A DNA stretch of 31,679 nucleotides from the NCBI GenBank assembly GCA_025964455.1, contig JAOPYU010000335.1, positions 1 to 31,679 of the forward strand. The letters are read 5' to 3'. Origin of the DNA: Thermoleophilia bacterium. GTDB lineage: Bacteria; Actinomycetota; Thermoleophilia; Gaiellales; SKUG01. Of this stretch, positions 7,850 to 16,318 are shown in pieces. The notes beneath the pieces are model-generated. The model made no database searches, was not told where the DNA came from, and saw nothing but the letters and a program-made list of their open reading frames with translations. The position numbers and the translations under genes were made by a program. Positions within the stretch are counted from its first letter, which is position 1, and every line of letters begins with the position of its first letter.

Positions 7850-7855
7850 ATGGTA
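7850..7855 (-). promoter_or_regulatory. -10 box TACCAT of a leaderless uvrA2 transcript
   Basis: On the minus strand TACCAT is followed after 6 nt (CGGCGC) by the GTG start at 7843, with no ribosome site between them. Confidence 0.4.
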
Positions 7856-7877
7856 CGCGCACCGGCCCGGGACGCGC

Positions 7878-7883
7878 TAGATT
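7878..7883 (+). promoter_or_regulatory. -10 box TAGATT of the HPPD gene
   Basis: GCTAGATT precedes ATG 7921 by 37 nt, leaving a short leader with a clear GAAGGAG ribosome site at 7907-7913. No good -35 is visible, so an activator may be needed. Confidence 0.35.
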
Positions 7884-7920
7884 GAACACGACGAAGCAAC
7901 AGTCCCGAAGGAGCACCTCG

Positions 7921-9030
7921 ATGTCCGATGCCGCCGAATCCCGCGATCCGTTCCCGGTCGAGGGTACGCACCACATCGAGCTCTGGGTCTCCAACGCCAA
8001 GCAGGCGGCGTTCTACTACCAGCACGCCTACGGATTCGTCCCCGTGGCCTACGCCGGGCTCGAGACCGGCGTCCGCGACCGCGCCTCCCACGTGCTCCAG
8101 CAGGGCAACATCCGCCTCGTGCTGACGAGCCCGCTCGAGGCCGGCCACGAGATCGGCGAGCACATCGCCAAGCACGGTGACGGCGTCCGCGACCTCGCCA
8201 TCCTCGTCCCCGATGCCCGCGCCGCCTACGAGCACGCGATCGCCCACGGCGCCGTCGGTTTCCGCGAGCCGGAGGTCCTCACCGACGAGCACGGCTCCGT
8301 CACGATCTCGGCGATCCGCACCTACGGCGACACGATCCATTCGCTCGTCGAGCGCGGCAGCTACGCCGGCGCCTTCCTGCCGGGCTGGAGCCCGCTCGAG
8401 CTGCCGGCCGACACCGACTGGGCCGGCGCCGGCCTCAAGGACGTCGACCACTGCGTCGGCAACACCGAGGACATGAACCCCTGGGTCAAGTTCTATGGGG
8501 ACGTGATGGGCTTCACCGAGCTCAACCAGTTCACGGACGAGGACATCAACACCGAGTACTCCGCGCTCATGAGCAAGGTCGTCTCGTCGGGTGACGGCAA
8601 GGTCAAGTTCCCGATCAACGAGCCGGCCGACGGCAAGCGCAAGAGCCAGATCGAGGAGTACCTCGACTACTACGGTGGCGCCGGCGTGCAGCACATCGCC
8701 CTCGAGACCGACGACATCGTCAAGACCGTCGAGAACCTGCGATCGCGTGGCGTGAAGTTCTACGACCGCCCTGCCGCCTACTACAGCGAGGCCGTCGACC
8801 GGATCGGCAAGATCGACGAGAACTGGGACGACCTCAAGCGCCTCGGCATCCTGGTGGACAAGGACGAGGAGGGCTACCTCCTGCAGATCTTCACCCACAA
8901 CCTGCAGGACCGCCCGACCGTGTTCTTCGAGATCATCCAGCGAAAGGGTGCCAAGGGCTTCGGCGACGGCAACTTCAAGGCGCTGTTCGAGGCGATCGAG
9001 GCCGAGCAGGCCCTGCGCGGCAACCTGTAG
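7921..9030 (+). CDS. hppD: 4-hydroxyphenylpyruvate dioxygenase
   Basis: 369 residues, the normal length. The fold is two VOC repeats; iron ligands are visible as H177 (DVDHCVGN), H258 (GVQHIALETDDI) and E337 (VFFEIIQRKG), and the C-terminal gating helix GFGDGNFKALFEAIE is present. The enzyme converts 4-hydroxyphenylpyruvate, O2 and Fe(II) to homogentisate plus CO2 in the cytoplasm, the second step of tyrosine degradation. ATG 7921 has a strong GAAGGAG 7 nt upstream. The pathway continues with homogentisate dioxygenase at 17732 and an FAH-family hydrolase at 9283. A hairpin follows the stop after 11 nt, and a 17-bp piece of the gene's 3' end is repeated at 9110-9126. Confidence 0.96.
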   Translation: MSDAAESRDPFPVEGTHHIELWVSNAKQAAFYYQHAYGFVPVAYAGLETGVRDRASHVLQQGNIRLVLTSPLEAGHEIGEHIAKHGDGVRDLAILVPDARAAYEHAIAHGAVGFREPEVLTDEHGSVTISAIRTYGDTIHSLVERGSYAGAFLPGWSPLELPADTDWAGAGLKDVDHCVGNTEDMNPWVKFYGDVMGFTELNQFTDEDINTEYSALMSKVVSSGDGKVKFPINEPADGKRKSQIEEYLDYYGGAGVQHIALETDDIVKTVENLRSRGVKFYDRPAAYYSEAVDRIGKIDENWDDLKRLGILVDKDEEGYLLQIFTHNLQDRPTVFFEIIQRKGAKGFGDGNFKALFEAIEAEQALRGNL

Positions 9031-9126
9031 GACGAGCGAGCGTCATAAACGAGCCTGCTCGTTCATGACCGGCGAGGACGACAGGCGCGAAGCACCCTGG
9101 AGGACGGCGGGCCCTGCGCGGCAACC
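9009..9126. repeat. 17-bp direct repeat of the HPPD 3' end
   Basis: GGCCCTGCGCGGCAACC occurs at 9009-9025 (codons for ALRGN near the HPPD C-terminus) and again at 9110-9126 in the intergenic region. The two copies bracket the palindrome at 9042-9069. Confidence 0.6.
9042..9069. terminator. 28-bp near-perfect palindrome after HPPD
   Basis: Arms GTCAT-a-AACGAGC (9042-9054) and GCTCGTT-c-ATGAC (9057-9069) with a 2-nt centre (CT): twelve pairs and one mismatch. It lies 11 nt after the HPPD stop. There is no T tract, as is common for high-GC terminators. A second GC hairpin, CCGGGGG/CCCCCGG, lies at 9126-9144. Confidence 0.5.
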
Positions 9127-9182
9127 CGGGGGACCACCCCCCGGCGCCCATCGGTGTGTTCGTGCCGCAGCGCGCCACGCTC

Positions 9183-9218
9183 GCACCGATCTCCGGCGCG
9201 CGCCACGCGGATCGGTGC
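9183..9218. promoter_or_regulatory. Dyad GCACCGAT-N20-ATCGGTGC upstream of the FAH-family gene
   Basis: Perfect 8-bp arms at 9183-9190 and 9211-9218, 64 to 100 nt upstream of ATG 9283. The position fits an activator or repressor site of the downstream promoter. The rest of 9145-9270 holds no gene. Confidence 0.35.
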
Positions 9219-9270
9219 TTGCGTACGCGAACTGGCGACGAGAACACCAATGTGGGGCTGCGCGACGGTC

Positions 9271-9276
9271 TAGGCT
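9271..9276 (+). promoter_or_regulatory. -10 box TAGGCT of a leaderless FAH-family transcript
   Basis: TAGGCT is separated by 6 nt (CCGCCC) from ATG 9283, with no ribosome site. Confidence 0.45.
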
Positions 9277-9282
9277 CCGCCC

Positions 9283-9987
9283 ATGGCTTCCCTGACGCTG
9301 CCCCGCCCCACGAGCATCCGCGACTTCATGGCATTCGAGGAGCACGTGCGCAATGCGCGTGCGCGCCGCGGCGCCGAGGTGCCCGCGGAGTGGTACGAGG
9401 GGCCCACCTTCTACTTCACCAACGCGGCCCCGTCGGCGCTGTTCGGAGACGGGGCCGTCGTGCCTCGGCCCTCCTTCACCAGGATGCTCGACATCGAGCT
9501 GGAGGTGGCGGTCGTGATCGGCGTCGCCGGCGCTGACATCCCCGCCGACCACGCCGAGGACCACATCGCCGGTCTCACCATCTACGGCGACTGGTCCGCG
9601 CGCGACGTGCAGCGGCGCGAGATGGCGGTCGGGCTCGGCCCGTGCAAGGCGAAGGACTTCGCGCAGTCGCTCGGCCCGGCGCTCGTGCCGCTCGCCGACC
9701 TCGAGGACGTGCGCGTCGGTCGCGGCCGCTGGGACCTCGCCATGGACCTGCTCGTCAACGGCGAGCGCGTCGGCGGCGGCAACCTGCGCGACATCCACTA
9801 CGACCTGTGCGAGCTCGTCGCCTTCGCGAGCGAGGGCGTGCGCCTCGAGGAGGCCGACGTGCTCGGCTCCGGCACGGTCGGCACCGGCTGCCTGCTCGAG
9901 CACCCCGACCGCCCGTGGCTCGAACCCGGCGACCAGGTCGAGCTGCGCATCGAGTGCCTCGGCGCCCTGCGCGCCACCGTCGGCTGA
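9283..9987 (+). CDS. Fumarylacetoacetate hydrolase family protein
   Basis: 234 residues covering most of the FAA_hydrolase fold with a short N-terminal segment (RPTSIRDFMAFEEHV). Divalent metal ligands are visible as the ExE pair E72/E74 (IELEVAVVIG) and D103 (YGDWSARD); K122/K124 and D125 follow (CKAKDFAQSLGP). The family cleaves C-C bonds of acylpyruvates or isomerises related oxo acids. Between HPPD and homogentisate dioxygenase it most likely acts as fumarylacetoacetase, giving fumarate and acetoacetate; a homoprotocatechuate-pathway isomerase/decarboxylase is the alternative. No maleylacetoacetate isomerase gene is seen in the window. The start is set by a leaderless promoter. It converges on the GT2 gene, with a dyad element between them. 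Confidence 0.87.
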   Translation: MASLTLPRPTSIRDFMAFEEHVRNARARRGAEVPAEWYEGPTFYFTNAAPSALFGDGAVVPRPSFTRMLDIELEVAVVIGVAGADIPADHAEDHIAGLTIYGDWSARDVQRREMAVGLGPCKAKDFAQSLGPALVPLADLEDVRVGRGRWDLAMDLLVNGERVGGGNLRDIHYDLCELVAFASEGVRLEEADVLGSGTVGTGCLLEHPDRPWLEPGDQVELRIECLGALRATVG

Positions 9988-10005
9988 CACCCGTCCACAA
10001 AAATC

Positions 10006-10044
10006 TGGTTACGTTGATCCCGGATAGCGACAACAACGTCACCA
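10006..10044. terminator. Dyad-symmetric element between convergent genes (TGGTTACGTTG family, copy 2)
   Basis: Arms TGGTTACGTTG (10006-10016) and CAACGTCACCA (10034-10044), one mismatch, 17-nt spacer. It shares the whole left arm plus the following A with the element at 87-125, and has the same spacer length. It lies 18 nt after the FAH-family stop and 15 nt from the end of the GT2 gene. Confidence 0.5.
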
Positions 10045-10059
10045 CATTTGTTTCGGTGG

Positions 10060-11485
10060 TCAGGGCGCGTCGTCGATGGCGGAGGAGAACCCCTGCGGTC
10101 GAGCGCCTCCCATACGGCCGTGGTCCGACGCAGCTCCCGCACGAGCCCCGTGATGCGCCACCACGCCGTCAGCTGGCGGTAGCCGATGTTCTCGAGGAGC
10201 GCGTAGAGCACGAGTGTCAGCAGCTGACGCACGCTCGGGTAGCGGCGCAGGGCGAGCTCCTCGAGCGTGAGCGCCGCCACCGACAGGAAGATCCCGAACA
10301 CGAGCGCCATCGCCGCGAACACGAGCGCGAACCCGACGTTGATGTACCCGAGCCACAGGCTCACCGGCACGAGCAGGACGCCGGTCAGCTCGACCACGGG
10401 CGCGAGCAGCTCGAACAGCAGGAAGTGCGGCATCGCGCAACAGCCCCACTACGCCGTAGCGCGGGTTGCCGATCATGCCGCGGTGCTTGCGGAGCGCGTC
10501 GGTGAGCCCGCGGTGCCAGCGGATGCGCTGGCTGCGCAGGTTGTTGAGGTCCTCGGGCGCCTCGGTCCAGCAGACGGGATCGGGCACGAACACGATCCGG
10601 TAGTCACGCCGCCCGCGCCGCAGGTGGTGGTGCATGCGGACGATCAGCTCCATGTCCTCGCCGAGCGTGTGTGGGTCGAAGCCACCGACCTCCGCCACGA
10701 CGTCGCGCCGGAACACGCCGAAGGCGCCGCTGATGATGAGCAGCGCGTTGATCCGGCTCCAGCCGCTGCGTCCGGCGAGGAAGGCGCCGCAGGTACTCCA
10801 TGACCTGGATGCGTGCCAGGTGCGCCCGCGGGAGCCGCACCTCCTGAACGAATCCGCGCTCCACGACGCAGTCGTTGATGATGCGCACGATGCCGCCCAC
10901 GGCGACCACGCGGTCGGGGTCGTCGACGAAGGGCCGGGCGCTGGTGGCGAGCGCGGAGGCGTCGAGGACCGAATCGGCATCGATGACGCACACGAGGTCG
11001 GTCTCGGCGATGTTGATGCCGCAGTTGATCGCGTCGGCCTTGCCACCGTTCTGCTTGTCGGCGACGACCACCCGCGACTCGGTGCGCGAGCGGTACAGGT
11101 CGAGCAGGGGCTGGGTCGGGATCTCCTCGGCGTAGGCGTACTCCACGCGCTCGAGGTCGAACGCCTCCACGAGCCGCGCAAGGGTGTCATCGGAGGAGCC
11201 GTCGTTCACGACGATGATCCGCGCGTCCGGGTACTCGAGCGCGAGCAGCGAGCGCACGCTGTCCACGACGCCCGCTTCTTCGTTCCAGGCTGGTGCGATC
11301 ACGCCGACGCTCGGGGTCAGCGGTGAGCGCATGAGCTCATCCGGCGTCTCGATGCGCGCGCGGTGCATGAAGCCGAACAACTCGCGGCCGGCGGAGTAGA
11401 GCAGCACCAGGTAGCTCGAGTTGAGCACGATGAAGTACGCCAGCACGAAGACGTTGAAGCCGAAGACGACGTCGGAGATGCTCAC
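10060..11485 (-). pseudogene. Family 2 glycosyltransferase (polysaccharide synthase-like), three frameshifts
   Basis: A single processive GT2 protein is spread over three frames. Frame A starts at GTG 11485: an N-terminal membrane helix (about 8-31), VGVIAPAWNEE, catalytic D95 (VVNDGSS), the NGGKADA loop and DAD (D169, D171). Near 10784-10790 the frame must shift by one base to continue AFLAGRSGWSRINALLIISG, GFDPHTLGEDMEL and QRIRW, the acceptor-site motif. A second shift near 10434-10440 leads to two or three C-terminal membrane helices (MPHFLLFELL onward). A third near 10090-10097 restores GFSSAIDDAP and the stop at 10060. All catalytic motifs survive, so either the gene decayed recently or the assembly has base-indel errors. 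Family members (PgaC, NodC, hyaluronan synthase-like) polymerise and export polysaccharide at the inner membrane. The start overlaps the HEAT gene by GTGA. Confidence 0.8.
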
Positions 11486-12570
11486 GTGCGCAGCTCCCGG
11501 TCCGCGCCCGCTGCGGCCTCACGCAGGAAGGGCAGCGCGCGGTCGCGCACGGGCTCGGGCACGCTCCGGGGGTCGAGGTCCTCGGCCAGCTGTGCCCAGG
11601 CGTGCGCCGCGCTGCGCACGAGGCGCCAGTGTGGTCGGTCGGTGGCGAGCTCACGCGCCAAGGCGTCGATGAGATCGGGCGCGAGCGCGCGCAGGTACAG
11701 GGCGCGCGCTGCGTCGGCGCCCGCGTGGCGAACTGCCGGATCCTCGGCCGTCAGGGCGCTGCGCACCACGTCCTCGCTGGTGGTGTCGCCGAGCAGCGCC
11801 AGCGCCCGGAGTGCCGCCGCCCGCACCTCGGCGTCGCGATCGTCGAGCGCCCGGGCCTGGAGCACGGTGCGCGCTGCCCGCATGCCGTCCGGGGAGGACC
11901 CCGTGCCGGCGAGTCCGACGAGCCGGCAGGCAGTGCGCCGCGCGACGACGTCCTCGTCGGAGCACGCGGAGACGAGCGCGCGGAATGCGTGTGGTCCGAG
12001 GTCGAGCAGCGACTGCGCCACGACGCCGGCCGGCACGCGGTTGGTCGGCAATGCGATCAGCAGCGCCGCCGCGCTCTTGTAGTCGTCGATGCGGCCGAGG
12101 GCGCGCGTCGCCGCCAGGCGCACCGACGGGTCCCGATCCCCCACCACCAGGCCGGAGAGGTGCCGCACCGCCCGCGCCGATCCGAAGTCTCCGAGCGCAC
12201 GCGCCGCACGTCCACGGCGCCATGAGCGCCACGACCGCAGGTCCTGCACGAGCGCCTCGACGAACCCCTGGTCCGCGACGTAGTCGATGATCCGCTGGCG
12301 CGACTCGCCGCGCAGCATCGTCCCGTAGCGCGCGAGCAGCCGCGCCACCACGTCGCGTCGCCGTCGGTCCATCGACCCGATCAGACCTTCCGGCGGCAAT
12401 CGGTCCGGCTCCCCCAGCCACCCGACCACGAGCGGCCGGAGCTCCGCATAGAGCGCATGCTGGCGGGCTTCCTCCTGCCCGATCAGCACCCGCCGGAAGA
12501 TGAGCGTGCCCACGAGCATCACGATGACCACGAACAGCAGGAGCGTGATGATGATCGCGAGGTGCAGCAC
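11482..12570 (-). CDS. Membrane-anchored HEAT-repeat protein
   Basis: 362 residues from GTG 12570. One N-terminal membrane helix (HLAIIITLLLFVVIVMLVGTLIF) is followed by about seven helical HEAT/PBS-lyase-like repeats, visible as recurrent RxxAARALG-type motifs: GRAARALGDFG, RLAATRALGRI, RAAALRALALLGD, RHAGADAARALY. Such solenoids are protein-interaction scaffolds. It is placed directly before the GT2 gene (4-bp GTGA overlap) and 9 nt after the receiver gene, which suggests that it links signalling to, or assembles, the polysaccharide synthase. That role is inferred from context. The first base pairs of the GT2 coding frame depend on its stop, so the two are probably translationally coupled. 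Confidence 0.75.
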   Translation of the reverse strand: MLHLAIIITLLLFVVIVMLVGTLIFRRVLIGQEEARQHALYAELRPLVVGWLGEPDRLPPEGLIGSMDRRRRDVVARLLARYGTMLRGESRQRIIDYVADQGFVEALVQDLRSWRSWRRGRAARALGDFGSARAVRHLSGLVVGDRDPSVRLAATRALGRIDDYKSAAALLIALPTNRVPAGVVAQSLLDLGPHAFRALVSACSDEDVVARRTACRLVGLAGTGSSPDGMRAARTVLQARALDDRDAEVRAAALRALALLGDTTSEDVVRSALTAEDPAVRHAGADAARALYLRALAPDLIDALARELATDRPHWRLVRSAAHAWAQLAEDLDPRSVPEPVRDRALPFLREAAAGADRELRT

Positions 12571-12579
12571 CGTCCGCGC

Positions 12580-12966
12580 CTAGTCCCGAGAGCGGGCGAG
12601 CTGCGCCTTCACGCGCGCCGCGAGCTCGCCCGGGCTGAACGGCTTGGTGAGGTAGTCATCCGCTCCGAGTGCGAACCCCTCGGTGATGTCGCGCTCCTGT
12701 GCGCGCGCGGTCAGCATGATGACGCGGATCCCGCGGGTGGCCTCGTCGGCGCGGAGTTCTCGGAGCACCTCGTGGCCACTTCGGCGGGGCATCATCACGT
12801 CGAGGACGCACACGTCCGGCAGCAGCTCACCGCGCGCGAGCTCGAGCGCCGCGTCACCGTCAGCGGCCGTCAGCACGGTGTAACCGTCGCGCTTGAGCCG
12901 GAACTCCACGATCGCTCGCAGGTCTTCGTCGTCGTCGACCACGAGGATGACGGGGATGTCAGGCAT
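12580..12966 (-). CDS. Single-domain response regulator (receiver only)
   Basis: 128 residues, one CheY-like REC domain and nothing else. Acidic pocket DDDED (11-15), phosphoacceptor D56 (VLDVMMP), conserved Thr in MLTAR and Lys in YLTKPF are all present. With no output domain it must act by protein contact; the next genes encode the HEAT scaffold and the GT2 synthase, so those are plausible targets (inference). Its ATG overlaps the end of the PAS kinase gene by 8 bp, so the kinase upstream is the likely phosphodonor. Spacing to the HEAT gene is 9 nt. Confidence 0.88.
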   Translation of the reverse strand: MPDIPVILVVDDDEDLRAIVEFRLKRDGYTVLTAADGDAALELARGELLPDVCVLDVMMPRRSGHEVLRELRADEATRGIRVIMLTARAQERDITEGFALGADDYLTKPFSPGELAARVKAQLARSRD

Positions 12967-14593
12967 GGGCTGCTCCTGTGGTGCGCGCTTCGTGCAGGAC
13001 GTAGGGCAGCTCCACGCGGACCGTCGTCCCGCGCCCCAAGGCGCTGTCGAGGCCGATCCGCCCGCCGTGGCCGTCGACGATGGCGCGGGTGATTGCCAGG
13101 CCCAGCCCGACCCCCTGCACGGCATTGGTGTCGGCCGTCCGGGCCCGCGCGAAGCGCTCGAACAGGCGCTCCTGGTCCTCCTCGGCGATCCCCTCGCCCG
13201 TGTCCGCGACCTCGAGGACCGCCAGGGCGCCGTCGGCTCCCGGCTCACCTTCGCACGTGACGCGTACGTCGATGCGCCCGCCCGCAGGCGTGAACTTGAT
13301 GGCGTTGGTGAGCAGGTTGTCGAGCACCTGCCCGAGGCGCTGTGCATCGGCGTCGAGCAGCACCGGCTCCTCGGGCACCTCGAGCGCGAGCTCGAGCCGC
13401 CGGTCCACCGCTCGTGGGCGAGCGCTGTCGACCGCGTGGCGCGCAACCTGCCCGAGGTCCACCTCCGCGCGGATGAGCGCGAGCGTGCCTGCCTCGACCT
13501 GCGCCGCGAAGAGCAGGTCGCCGATCAGGCGCATGAGCCGCTGGCTGTTGCGCTGCATCACCGTGATGAACTCACGCCCGTCCGGCGAGAGTCGGTCACG
13601 CTCCTCCTCGTCGAGCAGCTCCAGGTAGCCGATGATCGCCGAGAGCGGCGTTCGCAGCTCGTGGCTGACCAGTGCGAAGAATTGCTCCTTGAGACGCTCG
13701 GCCTCATATCGATCGGTGATGTCGGTCAGGGTGCCGGCGACCCCCGACTGGTCACCATCGACCGAGACGGTCCGGCGCGCCGCGACCTCGAACCAGCGGT
13801 AGTCGCCGCTGGCGACCTGGTAGCGCATCTCGAACCGGTAGCGGTCGATCTCGCGATCGCGCAGCTGGACGAACAGCTCATGGTTGCCGTCGCGATCCTC
13901 GGGATGCACGTAGTCGACGAACGGTCGTCCGAGGCTCGCTTCGACCGCGTAGCCGGTCATCTCCTCCCATGCAGGGTTGAGCAGCGTCCACCTGCCTTCG
14001 TCGTCGGTGTGGAAGATCACCTCGCGCACGTTCTCGAACACCGACCGGAACTCCATCTCGCTCTCGCGGGTACGACGCACGAGGCCCTGGATGGTCGGAC
14101 CCATGATGAGCGCGATGATGATCCAGATGATGGTGCGGTGCCACTCGCTCTGTGCCGGGTAGTGCGAGCCGCCGATCCACACGATCGGCGCCGCGAGCAC
14201 CAACCCGACCCCCACGACGCAGACGTAGAGCATCTGTCGCGTCCCATACAGCGCGATCGCCAGGAGTGGCAGCACCACGAGCGGGCTCAGGCCCGAGTCG
14301 CTGCCTCCGTTCGCCTCGCGGACGAGCACGATGACCGGCAGGTACGCCAGGGCCGCCAGGCTGAAGAACGTCGCTCCGGCACGGCGGCGCACGCACATCA
14401 CGAAGCACGCACCCACGAGGACCTGGAGCGCGAGCGCGGCCAGCATGAGCGTGACGTCGAAATTGTAAGGCGGGACCAGTGCGAACGCGTATGGGATCGC
14501 GGACCCGATCGCGAAGGGCGCGACGATCGACAGTCGGTCGACGGTGCCGCTGATCGGTCCGACGGTGAGGTCCTCGAGCGTCGGCCGGCTCAC
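12959..14593 (-). CDS. Membrane sensor histidine kinase with PAS domain
   Basis: 544 residues from GTG 14593. Five or six hydrophobic segments lie between residues 20 and 170, with no large extracellular loop. A PAS domain follows (about 180-300: FENVREVIFHTDDEGRW, NPAWEEMTGY). HisKA has phosphoacceptor H311 in SHELRTP; HATPase_c has the N box (DNLLTNAIKFT), DTGEGI and GVGLGLAI. It should autophosphorylate in response to a membrane or PAS-bound cue. Overlaps of 4 bp with the upstream receiver (GTGA) and 8 bp with the downstream receiver suggest that it phosphorylates both. Complete, with no frameshift, unlike the neighbouring second kinase. Confidence 0.9.
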   Translation of the reverse strand: MSRPTLEDLTVGPISGTVDRLSIVAPFAIGSAIPYAFALVPPYNFDVTLMLAALALQVLVGACFVMCVRRRAGATFFSLAALAYLPVIVLVREANGGSDSGLSPLVVLPLLAIALYGTRQMLYVCVVGVGLVLAAPIVWIGGSHYPAQSEWHRTIIWIIIALIMGPTIQGLVRRTRESEMEFRSVFENVREVIFHTDDEGRWTLLNPAWEEMTGYAVEASLGRPFVDYVHPEDRDGNHELFVQLRDREIDRYRFEMRYQVASGDYRWFEVAARRTVSVDGDQSGVAGTLTDITDRYEAERLKEQFFALVSHELRTPLSAIIGYLELLDEEERDRLSPDGREFITVMQRNSQRLMRLIGDLLFAAQVEAGTLALIRAEVDLGQVARHAVDSARPRAVDRRLELALEVPEEPVLLDADAQRLGQVLDNLLTNAIKFTPAGGRIDVRVTCEGEPGADGALAVLEVADTGEGIAEEDQERLFERFARARTADTNAVQGVGLGLAITRAIVDGHGGRIGLDSALGRGTTVRVELPYVLHEARTTGAAHA

Positions 14594-15042
14594 GGCGTGT
14601 CCCGATTCGCCGAGCGCGCTGCCTCGGAGTCGCCGTCGAGCCGCGCCGCGATCACGCTTCGGACCGTCTCGACGAGCAGTTCCCCCGTACAGGGCTTGCG
14701 CAGGTACGCGTCGGCGCCCGCCACCGCGCCTTCTGCCTGCTGGTGCTCCTCGACGCTCGCCGTGAGCAGGATGATCCCGACGTTGCTCGTGCGATCGTCG
14801 GACCGGAGACGCTCGGTCAGGGCGATGCCGTCGAGCTTCGGCATCCGCACGTCGAGCACGAGCGTCAGGGGAGCCGTCGCGAGCGTCAGCTCCCAGGCCT
14901 CCTCGCCGTCGCGCGCTTCGGTGACCTCATAGCCAGCGCGTCGTAGGCGTCGGCTCGTGAGCGTGCGCAGGTCGGGTTCGTCGTCGACGACGAGCACGCG
15001 TTGCGGCGGCTGTTCGTGACCTGGTGAGATGGTTTCCGGCAC
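14590..15042 (-). CDS. Single-domain response regulator (receiver only)
   Basis: 150 residues from GTG 15042: a short N-terminal tail, then a REC domain with DDEPD acidic residues, phosphoacceptor D64 (LVLDVRMP), Thr in LLTAS and Lys in YLRKPC. The C-terminal 20 residues are polar and probably unstructured. There is no DNA-binding output. It sits between two kinases: 42 nt after the frameshifted kinase and overlapping the PAS kinase by 4 bp. With the REC at 12580 the operon encodes two stand-alone receivers for three kinases, which allows a phosphorelay or two branches. Confidence 0.87.
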   Translation of the reverse strand: MPETISPGHEQPPQRVLVVDDEPDLRTLTSRRLRRAGYEVTEARDGEEAWELTLATAPLTLVLDVRMPKLDGIALTERLRSDDRTSNVGIILLTASVEEHQQAEGAVAGADAYLRKPCTGELLVETVRSVIAARLDGDSEAARSANRDTP

Positions 15043-15084
15043 ACCGGGGCGGTACCCCGCGTGCGCGGATCGTAGGCCTTGCGC

Positions 15085-16318
15085 TCAGGCGTGCGCGATG
15101 CCTTCGCGGATGCGCTGCTCGGTGGGCCCGGCGACCGGCACCCAGACGGAGAATCGCGTGCGTCCCTCGGGCTCGCGGCCGTACTCGATCGAGCCGCCGT
15201 GGGCCTCGACGATCGCGCGGCAGATCGCCAGGCCGAGGCCGGTCGAATCCGACCGGTCGCTGAATCGCGCGAACGGCATGAACAGCTCACCGACGTGTTC
15301 CGGCGCCACGCCCGCGCCGTCGTCGAGCACGTCGATCCGGACACCGTTGTCGTCATCGACGCAGCGAACCTCGACGTCCCCGGATCCGTGGTGCTCCGCG
15401 TTCACCACGAGGTTGGTGATGACCTGGGCCATGCGCGCGCGGTCGACGCGAGCCATCGGGGTCGATCCATCGGCGCAGTTGCATGCGAAGCGCACGGCCC
15501 GATCTCCGTAGGGCGGAAGGCCGGTCAGGACCTCGCCGATCACCTCGGCGAGGTCCGTCTCGTCATGGTCGAGCAGCAGCGAATCGGGCCGCGTCGTGCC
15601 GAGCGTGAGCAGGTCCTCGACGAGTGCGAGCAGTGCATGCCGCCGTCGCGCGCGTGGCGCGTGAGCAGCGTGCGTTCATCCTCGGACAGCTGGATGTCGT
15701 CGCGCAGGATCGTCTCGATGAATCCGAGCGTCGAGGTCAACGGGGTGCGGAGCTCGTGCGAGACGTTCGCGATGAGGCGATCACGCACGCGACCGAGCTG
15801 CTCGATGGATTCGCGTGCGGCGAGCTGCTCGGCGACGGCCTCCTCGAGCCGCTGCTCCGTGCGTCGCACGCGCGACATGATGAAGGCGGAGAGCAGGCCG
15901 AGTGCGAGCGCGAGGAACGCCGTGGTCGGGAAGGCGAAGGGCTCGTCCCAGCGGTCGATCACACGTGATGCGATGACGATCCCGATCGTGCAGGTCGTGG
16001 CGAAGGCCACCGTCAGGATCGCGGGCAGGAAGTACGCCGCCGCGACGATGAAGAACGCCAGCGTGGAGGAGGAGCCGACGGGGCGGGCGACTGGAACAGC
16101 GCCACGTACTCGAGCACCGAATCGAGCACCAGGCTCATGCCGGCGATGAGCATCGGATCGCGCCCCGCGCGAACGAGCAGGATCCAGACGGCCTGGACCA
16201 CCACGAAGGCGGTGAAGATGAACCACAGGGCCATCGGGATCGTGTCCGGATCCGAGAGCCAGCTGACCAGCGTGAGGCCGAGCAGCACCACGAGCAGGAT
16301 CGGCTTGACGCGGTACAC
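15085..16318 (-). pseudogene. Membrane sensor histidine kinase, two frameshifts (paralogue of the upstream kinase)
   Basis: Three frames together give one kinase similar to its upstream neighbour. From GTG 16318: hydrophobic segments (PILLVVLLGLTLVSWL, VVQAVWILLV) up to about 16072-16095, where a one-base shift is needed to reach further helices (LAFFIVAAAYFLPAILTVAF) and the H box (NVSHELRTPLTSTLGF). A second shift near 15638-15644 is needed to reach LLALVEDLLTLG, the N box (VITNLVVNAEHHG), DDGAGV and TGLGLAI, ending at 15085. Adding one C at the second site restores GGHALLALVEDLL, matching the neighbour's GGHRLLALVEDLL. The frame remains open upstream of 16318, with TARSYVYRVKP resembling the neighbour's HARLYLNRIRP, so the true start is uncertain. 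Either a decaying duplicate or affected by assembly indels. Confidence 0.8.
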
